Of a stretch of 64,000 nucleotides of DNA, positions 1 through 8,240 are shown in pieces. The DNA lies in the NCBI GenBank assembly GCA_045636945.1, contig JAZTYO010000035.1, positions 20,573 through 84,572 on the forward strand. Reading direction: 5' to 3'. The notes beneath the pieces were generated by a model, which saw only the letters and a list, made by a program, of their open reading frames with translations, was not told where the DNA came from and ran no database searches. The stretch is from UMGS172 sp045636945. Lineage in GTDB: Bacteria; Bacillota; Clostridia; Oscillospirales; Acutalibacteraceae. Position 1 is the stretch's first letter. Each line of letters starts with the position of its first letter. The translations under genes were made by a program, and so were the position numbers.

Positions 1-1
1 C

Positions 2-76
2 GGTATCGGCAAAAAGATAGAATCAAATCTTACTTTTGACACTTATGTGTTTAAAAGAGGTAAAAGATACAGATAA
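2..76 (+). CDS. C-terminal end of an unidentified protein (partial)
   Basis: An open frame enters from the left edge and ends with TAA at 74-76. The visible tail of 24 residues is lysine- and arginine-rich and finishes in RGKRYR. It lies just before mreC, where many Clostridia have mreB or radC, but the tail does not resemble the MreB C-terminus I know. Too little is visible to name it. Confidence 0.5.
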   Translation, partial: GIGKKIESNLTFDTYVFKRGKRYR

Positions 77-97
77 TTCATTTGGGGGACAGTTTAA

Positions 98-955
98 ATG
101 CGCTTTTTCTTGCGAAGCAGAAATTTTAAAATATTTGCGGCATCGCTGTCTGTGCTTATCGTGATCGTTATTGTAATCTCAATCTTCAGTCGGGTTTCTT
201 CGCCGGTCAGCAGCTTCTTCGGAGCTATTGCTACACCGGTGCAAAAGGCTTTCAGCAGTGTATCGGACTGGTTTGAAGGTGTTTTCAAATCAATGGACGA
301 CAATGAAGAGCTTATGGCCGAGATTGACCGTCTGAAATCGGAAAATGCCGAGCTTTCTCAAAAGCTTACGGAATACGAGGAAACCGAGGCTCAGAACAAG
401 CAGTATGAGCAGTATCTCGGTATTAAGGAAAAGAATCCCGAAATGCTTTTCCAATCGGCTACCATCGTGGCAAGAGATTATACCGATCCGTATAAAGGTT
501 TTACCATAAACGTTGGTCAGCTTGACGGTGTTGCACTGCACGACCCTGTCATTACCGAGGCAGGTCTTGTAGGGTATATCAGTGAGATTGCACCGACCTA
601 TGCAAAGGTAACGACCGTTTTGAGTCCCGACCTTAAGGCAGGCGGTAAGGACAGCCGTACTCAGGACGAGGGTATTGTTTCGGGTAGGGCAGACCTGAGT
701 GTCGATAACAGGTGCTATATTTACAATATTCAACGTGAATGCACCGTGTCTATCGGTGACTATATCGTGACCTCGGGCGGAAGCGTTTTCCCAAAGGGTC
801 TTATTGTCGGTAAGGTTCACGATATCAAACAGCAAAGCAAAGATTCCTCGCTTTATGCCGAAATTGACACGGCAGTTGATTTTGACGATATAAAAGAGGT
901 TATGGTCATAACCTACTTCTCGGGTCAGGGCTATGTCGGTCCAGAACAGGAGTAA
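98..955 (+). CDS. mreC: Rod shape-determining protein MreC
   Basis: MreC is a membrane-anchored scaffold of the elongasome that links the MreB/MreD/RodA/PBP2 machine to peripheral wall synthesis. The 285-residue product has an N-terminal membrane segment (about residues 12-32), a coiled coil rich in Glu, Lys and Leu (about 68-110), and then the paired beta-barrel region carrying the family-type stretch around DPVITEAGLVGYI. The length is normal. The start at 98 is preceded by a GGGGGA ribosome site. It begins a run with mreD (3 bases between stop and start) and the class B PBP, the standard mreCD-pbp2 order. Identity is clear from both sequence and context. Confidence 0.95.
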   Translation: MRFFLRSRNFKIFAASLSVLIVIVIVISIFSRVSSPVSSFFGAIATPVQKAFSSVSDWFEGVFKSMDDNEELMAEIDRLKSENAELSQKLTEYEETEAQNKQYEQYLGIKEKNPEMLFQSATIVARDYTDPYKGFTINVGQLDGVALHDPVITEAGLVGYISEIAPTYAKVTTVLSPDLKAGGKDSRTQDEGIVSGRADLSVDNRCYIYNIQRECTVSIGDYIVTSGGSVFPKGLIVGKVHDIKQQSKDSSLYAEIDTAVDFDDIKEVMVITYFSGQGYVGPEQE

Positions 956-958
956 GCT

Positions 959-1480
959 ATGACGTCGGCTAAACTAAGATATTTTATAAGCTTTTTTATA
1001 TACATCATCATAGGTGTCTTGATTATATTGCTTCAGTCAACCGGTATGATGACTCTACAGATTGGCACAGTTTCGACGGTTTTGATATTGCCGTTGACCT
1101 TATATGCAGGCTTTTATTTCGGTCAGTATGCAGGTGCTGTGTTTGGACTGCTGATGGGTGCGTTGACCGATATCTTTTCGTCGGTGCTTATGTATAATAC
1201 CGTGTTGCTGACCTTGGTTGGTTTCTTTGCAGGTGTTTTCATAACCTATCTGTTCAACCGCAATTTTGCGGCAGCCTCAGTTTTGGCTTGTGGCTCATCG
1301 GTGCTATATTTCTTTGCAAAATGGGTCATTGTATATGCTTTCTCAGACCCTGCAACGATGTTTGTTCTGACACATTTTTCATTGCCTTCGTCGGTTTATA
1401 CGGCAGTGTTTGGTGTGTTGATGTATTTTCCGCTTGATTTCTTTTTCAAAAAGATTCCCGTTAGCACTACACGTCAGTAG
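959..1480 (+). CDS. mreD: Rod shape-determining protein MreD
   Basis: MreD is an integral membrane partner of MreC in the rod-shape complex. The 173-residue product is almost wholly hydrophobic, with about five membrane segments and the typical internal region of small residues (FGLLMGALTDIFSS, about residues 60-73). The CAGGAG ribosome site overlaps the end of mreC, which implies coupled translation. It is followed by the class B PBP gene. MreD sequences diverge strongly, so the call rests on topology, length and position between mreC and pbp2. Confidence 0.9.
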   Translation: MTSAKLRYFISFFIYIIIGVLIILLQSTGMMTLQIGTVSTVLILPLTLYAGFYFGQYAGAVFGLLMGALTDIFSSVLMYNTVLLTLVGFFAGVFITYLFNRNFAAASVLACGSSVLYFFAKWVIVYAFSDPATMFVLTHFSLPSSVYTAVFGVLMYFPLDFFFKKIPVSTTRQ

Positions 1481-1510
1481 GTGACAATTTTTCAAAGGAG
1501 GTGACTACCC

Positions 1511-3499
1511 GTGCGTGTTAAACCTAAGCAAAATCCAAGAATTGTAGTTATGGTATCGCTGATGCTTGTTCTGTTTACAATTTTTGGCTTCAGAGCTGCT
1601 AACTTTCAGGTAGTCACAGCCGATGACTTCGCCTTAGAGAATGCCCATCTTACGGCAATCAAGACTAAAATCCCCGCAACAAGAGGGGAGATAGTCGATT
1701 GCTACGGTCGACCCATTGCCGTCAACCGCGACGGTTATTGCATTGTTTTCAACAGCGCATATATGAAAAAGGCTGATTATAACGATACTATTCTTGCATT
1801 GTCAAAGCTGTTGACGCAGTATAATTGCGAATGGACCGATAATCTGCCTATGACAAACGAAGCTCCGTATGATTTCACCGATGAAAAAGCTGCATTAAGG
1901 CTTAAATCAAAGCTGGAGCTTAACGATTATGCTACGGCTGAAAACTGTTATGACGAGATGATTGAGCGCTATAGCCTTGAAACCTATAACGATGCGGACA
2001 AGCGTATCATTATGGGTGTTCGTTATTCTATGGAACGCGCCGATTTCTCGGTTTCCAATCCGTTTACCTTTTCCGAGGATATTCCCACTGAGCTTATGTT
2101 GACAGTTGCTGAATCTTTTACCCATATCAGGGGTATCGAGATTAACGTTGTTTCATACCGTAAATATATTGATTCACAGCTCGCACCCCATGCGATAGGT
2201 ACAATCGGTAAGATAACTGCCGAGGAATGGGAAACCTTAAAGGGCAAGGGTTACTCTTATAACGATTATGTCGGAAAAAGCGGCGTTGAAAAGGCTTTTG
2301 AGGAGTATCTCAAGGGTCAGGACGGTGAAATGACCTATTATTTCGATAAATCGGGTAATGTTGTCAAGACCGAAATCACCAAACAACCTGTGCAGGGTAA
2401 TACGGTTTTTCTTACAATAGACTCCACCTTGCAAAAGGTTGCTCAGGATGCCTTGGCTGATAATATCAAGCTTTTGAACTCCAAAGGTCAAAGCATTACG
2501 GGTGGCTCGGTTGTAATCACCAACGTCAAGACGGGAGAGGTCTTGACTATGGCCAATTATCCGTCCTACGATTTGGAGAATTTAAGTGATTACCTTAGCG
2601 GTGACGTTGCTAATAATCCGTTGTTTGACCGTTCTTTAAGGGGTACGTATCCTCCAGGCTCGGCGTTTAAGCCTATGGTTGCTGTAGCAGGTCTTTCCAA
2701 GGGTATTATGGAGCCGTATGACACAATATTCTGTTCGCAGAAGTATAAATATTACGACGACTATCAGCCGTCGTGTATGCACTACCATAAGACAGTCAAC
2801 GTATTTTCTGCCATTTCGCAGTCCTGCAACTACTACTTTTTCGATATCGGTCGTCAGGTTGGCATAACCGACCTTAATACCTATGCTAAGAAAATGGGAC
2901 TTGGTATTAAAACGGGTATAGAGCTTGGTGAGTCGGCAGGAATTCTTGCAGGTCCCGAACATTCCAAAGAAGTGGGTACTCAATGGTACGCAGGTATGAC
3001 CTTGGCAGCCGCTATCGGACAGTCGGACAATGCATTTACTCCGATTCAGCTTGCTAACTACACCGCAACCATTGCAAACGGCGGTACAAGATATAAAACA
3101 ACCTTGTTAAAGACGGTCAGAACTGCAGGAACTAACGAGTCGGTATTCAAGATGACTCCCGAGATATACGATACCATCAACACTTCAGATGCTGTTATAA
3201 CTGCCGTTAAGCAGGGTATGAAATCGGTTACTTCGGAGGGTACTGCAAGTGCTTACTTTGCCGATTATCCAATAAATATTGGCGGTAAAACCGGTACTGC
3301 ACAGACTACGGGTCTCGATAACAGCGTTTTGATATTGTTCGCACCATATGAGGACCCCGAAATTGCTGTTTCAATAGTTGTTGAACACGGTGAAAAGAGT
3401 ATTTCTACTGGTCCTGTTGCTAAGGCTATTATGGACGAGTATTTCTTTGGCTCGAGCGACCCCGAGCAGGATGATAAGCCTAATCAGCTTTTGCCGTAA
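1511..3499 (+). CDS. mrdA: Penicillin-binding protein 2, class B transpeptidase of elongation
   Basis: A monofunctional D,D-transpeptidase that crosslinks peptidoglycan and works with a SEDS glycosyltransferase. The 662-residue protein has one N-terminal membrane anchor, a dimerisation-domain motif (ATRGEIVDCYGRPIAVN, about residue 55), and the three active-site motifs in order: the SxxK tetrad in PGSAFKPM (Ser about 384), SxN in SQSCNYYF, and KTG in GGKTGTAQT (about 592). The GTG start follows an AAAGGAGGTGA site, and no closer ATG fits. It lies 30 bases after mreD, so mreC-mreD-mrdA is probably one operon. The matching RodA-type protein may be the one at 15635-16798. Confidence 0.95.
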   Translation: MRVKPKQNPRIVVMVSLMLVLFTIFGFRAANFQVVTADDFALENAHLTAIKTKIPATRGEIVDCYGRPIAVNRDGYCIVFNSAYMKKADYNDTILALSKLLTQYNCEWTDNLPMTNEAPYDFTDEKAALRLKSKLELNDYATAENCYDEMIERYSLETYNDADKRIIMGVRYSMERADFSVSNPFTFSEDIPTELMLTVAESFTHIRGIEINVVSYRKYIDSQLAPHAIGTIGKITAEEWETLKGKGYSYNDYVGKSGVEKAFEEYLKGQDGEMTYYFDKSGNVVKTEITKQPVQGNTVFLTIDSTLQKVAQDALADNIKLLNSKGQSITGGSVVITNVKTGEVLTMANYPSYDLENLSDYLSGDVANNPLFDRSLRGTYPPGSAFKPMVAVAGLSKGIMEPYDTIFCSQKYKYYDDYQPSCMHYHKTVNVFSAISQSCNYYFFDIGRQVGITDLNTYAKKMGLGIKTGIELGESAGILAGPEHSKEVGTQWYAGMTLAAAIGQSDNAFTPIQLANYTATIANGGTRYKTTLLKTVRTAGTNESVFKMTPEIYDTINTSDAVITAVKQGMKSVTSEGTASAYFADYPINIGGKTGTAQTTGLDNSVLILFAPYEDPEIAVSIVVEHGEKSISTGPVAKAIMDEYFFGSSDPEQDDKPNQLLP

Positions 3500-3550
3500 G
3501 TTTGGTATCCCAAAAGTCTTAAAATACCTGAGTTTAAGCAAATCTTTTAC

Positions 3551-3579
3551 TTTACAACATATAAAAAATATGATAATAT
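3551..3579 (+). promoter_or_regulatory. Possible sigma-A promoter for the MinD-like gene
   Basis: TTTACA at 3551-3556 and TAATAT at 3574-3579 are 17 bases apart in an AT-rich gap of about 130 bases after the PBP gene. This would allow separate transcription of the ATPase and mgsA. Confidence 0.4.
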
Positions 3580-3631
3580 ATCATTAATTGGAATATTTTG
3601 TCGTTCCGATTGTAAGTGGGGGTGAAAAAAG

Positions 3632-4354
3632 TTGGGTAAGACGGTGGTTTTGATATCATCAAAAGGTGGTAGCGGTAAGTCGACCGTAGCCGTCGGTCTT
3701 GCATCGGCTTTTTCAAACGAAGGCAAAAAGGTACTGCTTATTGATGCCGATGAGGGTGCAAGATGCCTTGATTCTATGCTTTCTACCGACAGTGAAACGG
3801 TGTTTGATATTCGTGACGTTTTGATGGATAATGCCGATTACAAAGAGGCTATGGTAGCAGTTGAGTGTTTGAAAAACGTTTGGGTTATACCATCACCGTT
3901 ATCTTCCGAGGCATTGGACCTTGAGGCTTTAGGACGGTTTGCCTTAAAGGTTCAGGACGAGTTTGATTATGTTATAATTGACACCAAGGGTCAGCTTCCT
4001 GCCGAACGGCTTAAGGGCTTGCCTAATACGGCACAGTTTATCTCGGTTGTGACCACTGATAAAATTGCGGTACGTAACACGGGCAATCTTGTAACGGGTT
4101 TAAAGCCTAACGGAATCGTTCCAAGGCTTATTATCAACCGTTTTAAACCGAAGCTGAATGACGGAAGCTGTGTTAATATCGACAAAATTATTGATACTGC
4201 GTCGGCAAGGCTTTTGGGAATAGTCCCTGAGGATAAAAACATAGAGGCGGCAGGCGGTCCGATTTTAATTGGAACGGCGGCTGCGGCGATATTCAGAATT
4301 GCATCCAGGCTTGACGGAAAAGACTCTCCGCTTCCTGCAATAAAAAATATATAA
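3632..4354 (+). CDS. MinD/ParA-family ATPase
   Basis: A deviant-Walker ATPase of the MinD/ParA/Mrp superfamily. The N-terminus carries the signature KGGSGKST (about residues 11-18), followed by LLIDADEGAR (Walker A') and VIIDTKGQ, the Walker B position where true MinD usually has DSPAG. The length of 240 residues is slightly short for MinD (about 260), and I do not see an obvious C-terminal amphipathic membrane-targeting helix rich in Lys/Phe. The TTG start is chosen from the GGGGGTGA site. The place after mreCD-pbp2 is where clostridial minD often lies, but no minC or minE is adjacent. A role in cell division is likely but not shown. Confidence 0.75.
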   Translation: MGKTVVLISSKGGSGKSTVAVGLASAFSNEGKKVLLIDADEGARCLDSMLSTDSETVFDIRDVLMDNADYKEAMVAVECLKNVWVIPSPLSSEALDLEALGRFALKVQDEFDYVIIDTKGQLPAERLKGLPNTAQFISVVTTDKIAVRNTGNLVTGLKPNGIVPRLIINRFKPKLNDGSCVNIDKIIDTASARLLGIVPEDKNIEAAGGPILIGTAAAAIFRIASRLDGKDSPLPAIKNI

Positions 4355-4373
4355 AGGTGAGGATGGTAAAAAA

Positions 4374-4772
4374 ATGAACATTGCGTTGATTGCACATGAT
4401 GCCAAAAAGGAACTTATGGTTCAGTTTTGTATAGCTTATTGCGGTATTTTGAGCCGACATACCATTCTTGCCACCGGTACCACAGGTAAGCTTGTTTCGG
4501 AGGCAACCGGACTTGATATCGTAAGATTTTTAAGCGGTGACCAAGGCGGTGCACAGCAGATAGCATCCCGAATCGGTTGTGAGGAGATCGATATGGTACT
4601 GCTTTTCAGAGATGCAAGAAAAGGCGAGTCTGAGCCAGATGAAACCAATATTATGCGTCTTTGCGACGTTCATAATATCCCTATCGCAACCAATATTGCG
4701 ACGGCAGAAATGCTCATCCACGGTCTTGAAAGAGGAGACCTCGACTGGAGAGACATTATCCACAACAGTTAA
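4374..4772 (+). CDS. mgsA: Methylglyoxal synthase
   Basis: MgsA turns dihydroxyacetone phosphate into methylglyoxal and phosphate, a bypass of lower glycolysis that relieves sugar-phosphate stress. The 132-residue product starts with the family N-terminus MNIALIAHDAKK, has ATGTTGKLV as phosphate loop, FRDARKG with the catalytic Asp, and the closing motif NIPIATNIATAE. The length is normal although the C-terminus is slightly short. It lies 19 bases after the MinD-like gene, a linkage seen in many Clostridia, and ends at a hairpin terminator. A triose-phosphate link with the nearby pgk-tpiA cluster is metabolic only. Confidence 0.95.
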   Translation: MNIALIAHDAKKELMVQFCIAYCGILSRHTILATGTTGKLVSEATGLDIVRFLSGDQGGAQQIASRIGCEEIDMVLLFRDARKGESEPDETNIMRLCDVHNIPIATNIATAEMLIHGLERGDLDWRDIIHNS

Positions 4773-4780
4773 AATCAAAA

Positions 4781-4809
4781 AAATCCTTGCTCTTATGAGC
4801 GAGGATTTT
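4781..4809 (+). terminator. Hairpin terminator after mgsA
   Basis: Arms at 4781-4792 and 4797-4808 form a 12-bp stem with one G-T pair around a TTAT loop, ending in TTTT. It lies between mgsA and hisS. The gap is too short for a T-box. Confidence 0.75.
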
Positions 4810-4841
4810 GTGTGTAATAAAAAACTTTTTCGGAGGAAATT

Positions 4842-6185
4842 ATGGCAAAGTTTAATACATCTGTTAAGGGTACGGCTGACGTTTTACCCGCCGACAGTTA
4901 TAAATGGCAGTTTGTTGAGAAAAAGATGCTCGAAACGGCAGGTCTTTTTGGTTTTCAAGAGATAAGAGTACCTGTTTTTGAGTATACCGAGGTATTTACC
5001 AAAAACGTTGGTGAAACTACCGATGTTGTTCAAAAGGAAATGTACACCTTTACCGACAAGGGTGACCGTTCGATTACCCTTCGTCCCGAGTTTACTGCAG
5101 GTGTTGTCCGTTCGGTTATTGAACACGGTCTTATCAACGGTGCATTGCCTGTTAAGGCTTGCTATATCGGTGGTTGCTACCGCTATGAAAAACCTCAGGC
5201 AGGTCGTATGAGAGAGTTCCATCAGTTCGGTGCCGAGATGTTCGGCGCAAAGGACCCTGCTGCCGACGCCGAGATGATTTTGCTTGCTAATTCGGTATTG
5301 ACCAACCTTGGTATCAAGAACCTTTCGCTTGAGATTAATTCAATAGGTTGTCCTGAGTGCCGTGCTAAATACCATGCCGCATTGAAGGAGTATTTTGCTT
5401 CCCGTAAGGATGAGCTTTGTGAAACCTGTAAGGACCGACTTGACCGAAATCCTATGCGTATTTTAGATTGCAAATCGCCTGTCTGCAAGGAGATTGCCGA
5501 CAAGGCACCTATTATGATAGATTACCTCTGCGACGAGTGTAACACACATTTTGATGGCGTTAAGAAGCATCTTAATGCAGTTGGATTAAATTTTACCGTT
5601 AATCCCAAGATTGTTCGCGGACTTGACTACTACACCAAGACCGTTTTCGAGTTCATTTCGGGTGAAATCGGTGCACAGTCTACCGTTTGTGGCGGTGGCC
5701 GTTACGACGGCCTTGTAGGTCAGATGGGTGGTCCCGAAATGCCTTCCTTGGGCTTTGCAATGGGCATTGAGCGTTTGCTTATGGTTATGGCAAGTCAGGG
5801 CACCGAGTTCCCCGAGGTCAAGGTCCCCGATATTTATATCGCACCTATGGGTGAGGCTGCAAGTCTTAAAGCAACCAAGCTTTGTATGGATTTGAGAGAT
5901 GAAGGCTTTACCGCTATAACCGACGTTGCAGGTCGTTCACTCAAGGCACAGATGAAATATGCTGATAAATTGGGTGCCCGTTTCAGTACCGTTATCGGCG
6001 ATGACGAATTAGCCAACGACCGCTGTGTACTTAAAAATATGCAGACCGGTGAACAGCAGGAGGTTACGCTGTCTGACGGTATTGTTTCGGCAATATACGA
6101 CAGTCACATTGACGCTATGATTGAAAGTGTAACAGGCTCGGCGGATGAGCTTGAGGCAGTTTTAGGTCTTGCCAAAGAAAAATAA
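4842..6185 (+). CDS. hisS: Histidyl-tRNA synthetase
   Basis: Class II aminoacyl-tRNA synthetase that charges tRNA-His. The 447-residue product has the N-terminal KGTADVLP motif, motif 2 in YRYEKPQAGRMREFHQFGAE, the histidine-binding HisA loop RGLDYYTKTVFEF, motif 3 in LGFAMGIERLL, and a C-terminal anticodon-binding domain. Two clusters of CxxC pairs (about residues 165-225) sit in the insertion domain, as in several clostridial HisRS. The start follows a CGGAGG site. It is flanked by terminators on both sides, so it is probably transcribed alone. Confidence 0.97.
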   Translation: MAKFNTSVKGTADVLPADSYKWQFVEKKMLETAGLFGFQEIRVPVFEYTEVFTKNVGETTDVVQKEMYTFTDKGDRSITLRPEFTAGVVRSVIEHGLINGALPVKACYIGGCYRYEKPQAGRMREFHQFGAEMFGAKDPAADAEMILLANSVLTNLGIKNLSLEINSIGCPECRAKYHAALKEYFASRKDELCETCKDRLDRNPMRILDCKSPVCKEIADKAPIMIDYLCDECNTHFDGVKKHLNAVGLNFTVNPKIVRGLDYYTKTVFEFISGEIGAQSTVCGGGRYDGLVGQMGGPEMPSLGFAMGIERLLMVMASQGTEFPEVKVPDIYIAPMGEAASLKATKLCMDLRDEGFTAITDVAGRSLKAQMKYADKLGARFSTVIGDDELANDRCVLKNMQTGEQQEVTLSDGIVSAIYDSHIDAMIESVTGSADELEAVLGLAKEK

Positions 6186-6197
6186 TATATGAAATGG

Positions 6198-6230
6198 AAA
6201 AAGGACTTCACGTATGGAAGTCCTTTTTGT
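6198..6230 (+). terminator. Intrinsic terminator after hisS
   Basis: AAAAAGGACTTC and GAAGTCCTTTTT form a perfect stem around a short loop, followed by T residues. It also reads as a terminator for the minus-strand AbrB-type gene that ends at 6240. Confidence 0.9.
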
Positions 6231-6239
6231 TTATGTAGG

Positions 6240-6491
6240 TTACTTGGTTTCCTTGTTAAGTTTTTCTGCACATTTTTTGCAGACGTTTTTGCCCATATAG
6301 GATATTATATCTTCACTGCACTTACAGAAGATACAGCTTGGCTCGTACTTTTGAAGTATGATTTTATCATCCTCGACGTACAATTCAAGCAACCCGCCTG
6401 TCTTTTTAATTCCGAACAACTCTCGCAATTCGGAGGGTAAAACAATACGACCGACGCTATCTACGTTTCTTACTATTCCTGTTGCTTTCAC
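6240..6491 (-). CDS. AbrB-family regulator with C-terminal zinc ribbon
   Basis: A small DNA-binding protein of the AbrB/SpoVT swapped-hairpin type. The 83 residues begin with the fold signature GIVRNVDSVGRIVLPSELR (residues 5-23), as in AbrB, Abh and SpoVT transition-state regulators. The second half has two CxxC pairs (CIFCKC and CKKC), which suggests a bound zinc ion; the classic AbrB C-terminal domain is missing. The GTG start is supported by an AAGGGGG site. It stands alone between hisS and gpmI with its own promoter. Its targets cannot be read from the sequence. Control of stationary-phase or sporulation genes is inference from the family. Confidence 0.85.
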   Translation of the reverse strand: MKATGIVRNVDSVGRIVLPSELRELFGIKKTGGLLELYVEDDKIILQKYEPSCIFCKCSEDIISYMGKNVCKKCAEKLNKETK

Positions 6492-6520
6492 AATGACAAC
6501 CCCCTTTATTCTACAAGGCT

Positions 6521-6549
6521 ATTATACATTGCGAAGGTCGGGGTGTCAA
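6521..6549 (-). promoter_or_regulatory. Sigma-A promoter of the AbrB-type gene
   Basis: On the minus strand TTGACA (6549-6544) and TATAAT (6526-6521) are separated by exactly 17 bases, a perfect consensus. The region just upstream repeats TGTC/GACA half-sites (about 6558-6581), which might serve autoregulation. Confidence 0.85.
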
Positions 6550-6643
6550 CAAAATTCGACAAAAAATGTCAAATTATGTCATATAACTCTAATATATATA
6601 GAATTCGGTGTTGTACGATATATTTTATATATTAAGTTTAGAT

Positions 6644-6676
6644 AAAAACACCGTGTGATTTATCACACGGTGTTTT
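6644..6676 (-). terminator. Terminator after gpmI
   Basis: AAAACACCGTGTGA and TCACACGGTGTTTT form a long perfect stem with a TTTA loop, followed on the minus strand by T-rich sequence. Confidence 0.9.
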
Positions 6677-6698
6677 ACATTGACAATGCTGTTACTAT

Positions 6699-8213
6699 TT
6701 ACTTTATAAGACTTTCGCCATCCATTTCAGAGGGCTTTTCGAGTCCAAGAACAGTGAGCATAGAAGGAACAATGTCTGCAAGACGACCGCCGTCCTTCAG
6801 TTCACAGGGGTAACCAACAACACAGAATGGAACAGGATTGGTGGTGTGAGGAGTGAAGGGGTTTCCGTCCTCACCGACCATACAGTCGGCATTGCCGTGG
6901 TCAGCGGTGATAAATACAACGCCGTCCATCTGACGGGTAGCCTCAACAACACGGCCTACACACTCGTCAACAGCCTCAACAGCCTTGACAGCAGCATCAA
7001 AAATACCGGTGTGACCAACCATATCGCAGTTTGCAAAGTTGAGAATAACTGCGTCATACTTGCCGGAAAGAATTTGCTCAACAACTGCGTCGCAAACCTC
7101 ATAAGCACTCATTTCGGGCTTTAAATCGAAGGTAGGAACATCGGGGGACTGAATGAGGATTCTGTCCTCGCCCTCGAAGGTCTTTTCCTCACCGCCGTTG
7201 AAGAAGAAGGTTACGTGAGCGTATTTCTGAGTTTCAGCAATTCTCAACTGAGTCATCTTCTTACTTGCCATATACTCACCGAAGGTCATTCTCAACTCCT
7301 CGGGAGGGAAGGCAACGGTAACGTTGGGCATGGTTTCGTCGTACTGAGTCATACAAACGTAAGAAACAGGGAAGAAACCGTTTTTACGCTCGAATCCGTC
7401 AAAATCGGGGTCAACAAAGGTACGGGTGTACTGTCTTGCACGGTCGGGACGGAAGTTGAAGGAAACAATACTATCGTTAGCTTTGATGGTAGCACCGCCC
7501 TCAACAACTGTGGGAACGATGAACTCGTCGGTAACGTCCTTAGCATAAGACTCTTCCATAGCCTTTACGGGGTCAGCAGTCTTAATGCCCTCGCCGTAAA
7601 CTATAGCGGCATATCCCTTTTCAACGCGGTCCCATGCAAAGTCACGGTCCATGATGTAGTATCTGCCCATAACTGATGCGATTTTACCAACGCCGATTTC
7701 AACCATTTTAGCCTGCAAATCCTTGATGAAGCCAACACCAGAGGTGGTGGAAACGTCACGTCCGTCCATAAAGCAATGAACGTATACTTTAGTCAAACCA
7801 AAGTTTTTGGCCATCTGCAAAAGACCGTAAAGGTGTTCAATATGGCTGTGAACACCGCCGTCAGACAAAAGGCCCATAAGGTGAAGTGCAGAATCGTTCT
7901 TCTTGCAGTTTTCCATTGCATCAATTAAAGGCTTGATGTCAAAGAACTTGCCGTCCTTGATGTCCTTGGAAATCTTAACAAGCATCTGATAAACAACACG
8001 GCCTGCACCGATGTTGGTGTGGCCAACCTCGGAGTTGCCCATCTGACCGTCGGGCAGACCAACGTCAAGACCCGAAGCACCAATGGTGGTAAAGGGGTTT
8101 TCTGCGAAAAGCTTGTCGAGGTTCGGAGTCTTTGCAGAGTAAATGGCGTTGCCTTCGTTTACCTCACGGATTCCGAAACCGTCCATAATACATAAAACAA
8201 CAGGTTTTTTCAT
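6699..8213 (-). CDS. gpmI: 2,3-bisphosphoglycerate-independent phosphoglycerate mutase
   Basis: Interconverts 3- and 2-phosphoglycerate in glycolysis using two Mn ions and a phosphoserine intermediate. The 504 residues match the family length. The metal site IMDGFGIRE lies at the N-terminus, the catalytic serine in MGNSEVGHTNIGAG (about 60-73), the substrate-binding stretch HCFMDGRDVSTTSG, and the second metal site in FITADHGNADCM near the C-terminus. It is the last gene of the pgk-tpiA-gpmI run, 27 bases after tpiA. No gapA is present here, unlike the common gapA-pgk-tpiA-gpmI order. Confidence 0.97.
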   Translation of the reverse strand: MKKPVVLCIMDGFGIREVNEGNAIYSAKTPNLDKLFAENPFTTIGASGLDVGLPDGQMGNSEVGHTNIGAGRVVYQMLVKISKDIKDGKFFDIKPLIDAMENCKKNDSALHLMGLLSDGGVHSHIEHLYGLLQMAKNFGLTKVYVHCFMDGRDVSTTSGVGFIKDLQAKMVEIGVGKIASVMGRYYIMDRDFAWDRVEKGYAAIVYGEGIKTADPVKAMEESYAKDVTDEFIVPTVVEGGATIKANDSIVSFNFRPDRARQYTRTFVDPDFDGFERKNGFFPVSYVCMTQYDETMPNVTVAFPPEELRMTFGEYMASKKMTQLRIAETQKYAHVTFFFNGGEEKTFEGEDRILIQSPDVPTFDLKPEMSAYEVCDAVVEQILSGKYDAVILNFANCDMVGHTGIFDAAVKAVEAVDECVGRVVEATRQMDGVVFITADHGNADCMVGEDGNPFTPHTTNPVPFCVVGYPCELKDGGRLADIVPSMLTVLGLEKPSEMDGESLIK

Positions 8214-8240
8214 TTTGAAATTCCTTTATAGTCTAATAAA

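Noticed and set aside
2..76. C-terminus of MreB
   Set aside because: The basic tail ending RGKRYR does not look like the MreB end; position alone is not enough.
4773..4841. T-box riboswitch before hisS
   Set aside because: The gap is under 70 bases and holds only a terminator hairpin; no specifier loop or TGGNACC T-box sequence is present.
7215..7676. Antisense frames inside gpmI and similar long shadow frames in other genes
   Set aside because: They lie opposite strongly conserved coding sequence, lack ribosome sites and have no recognisable domains.
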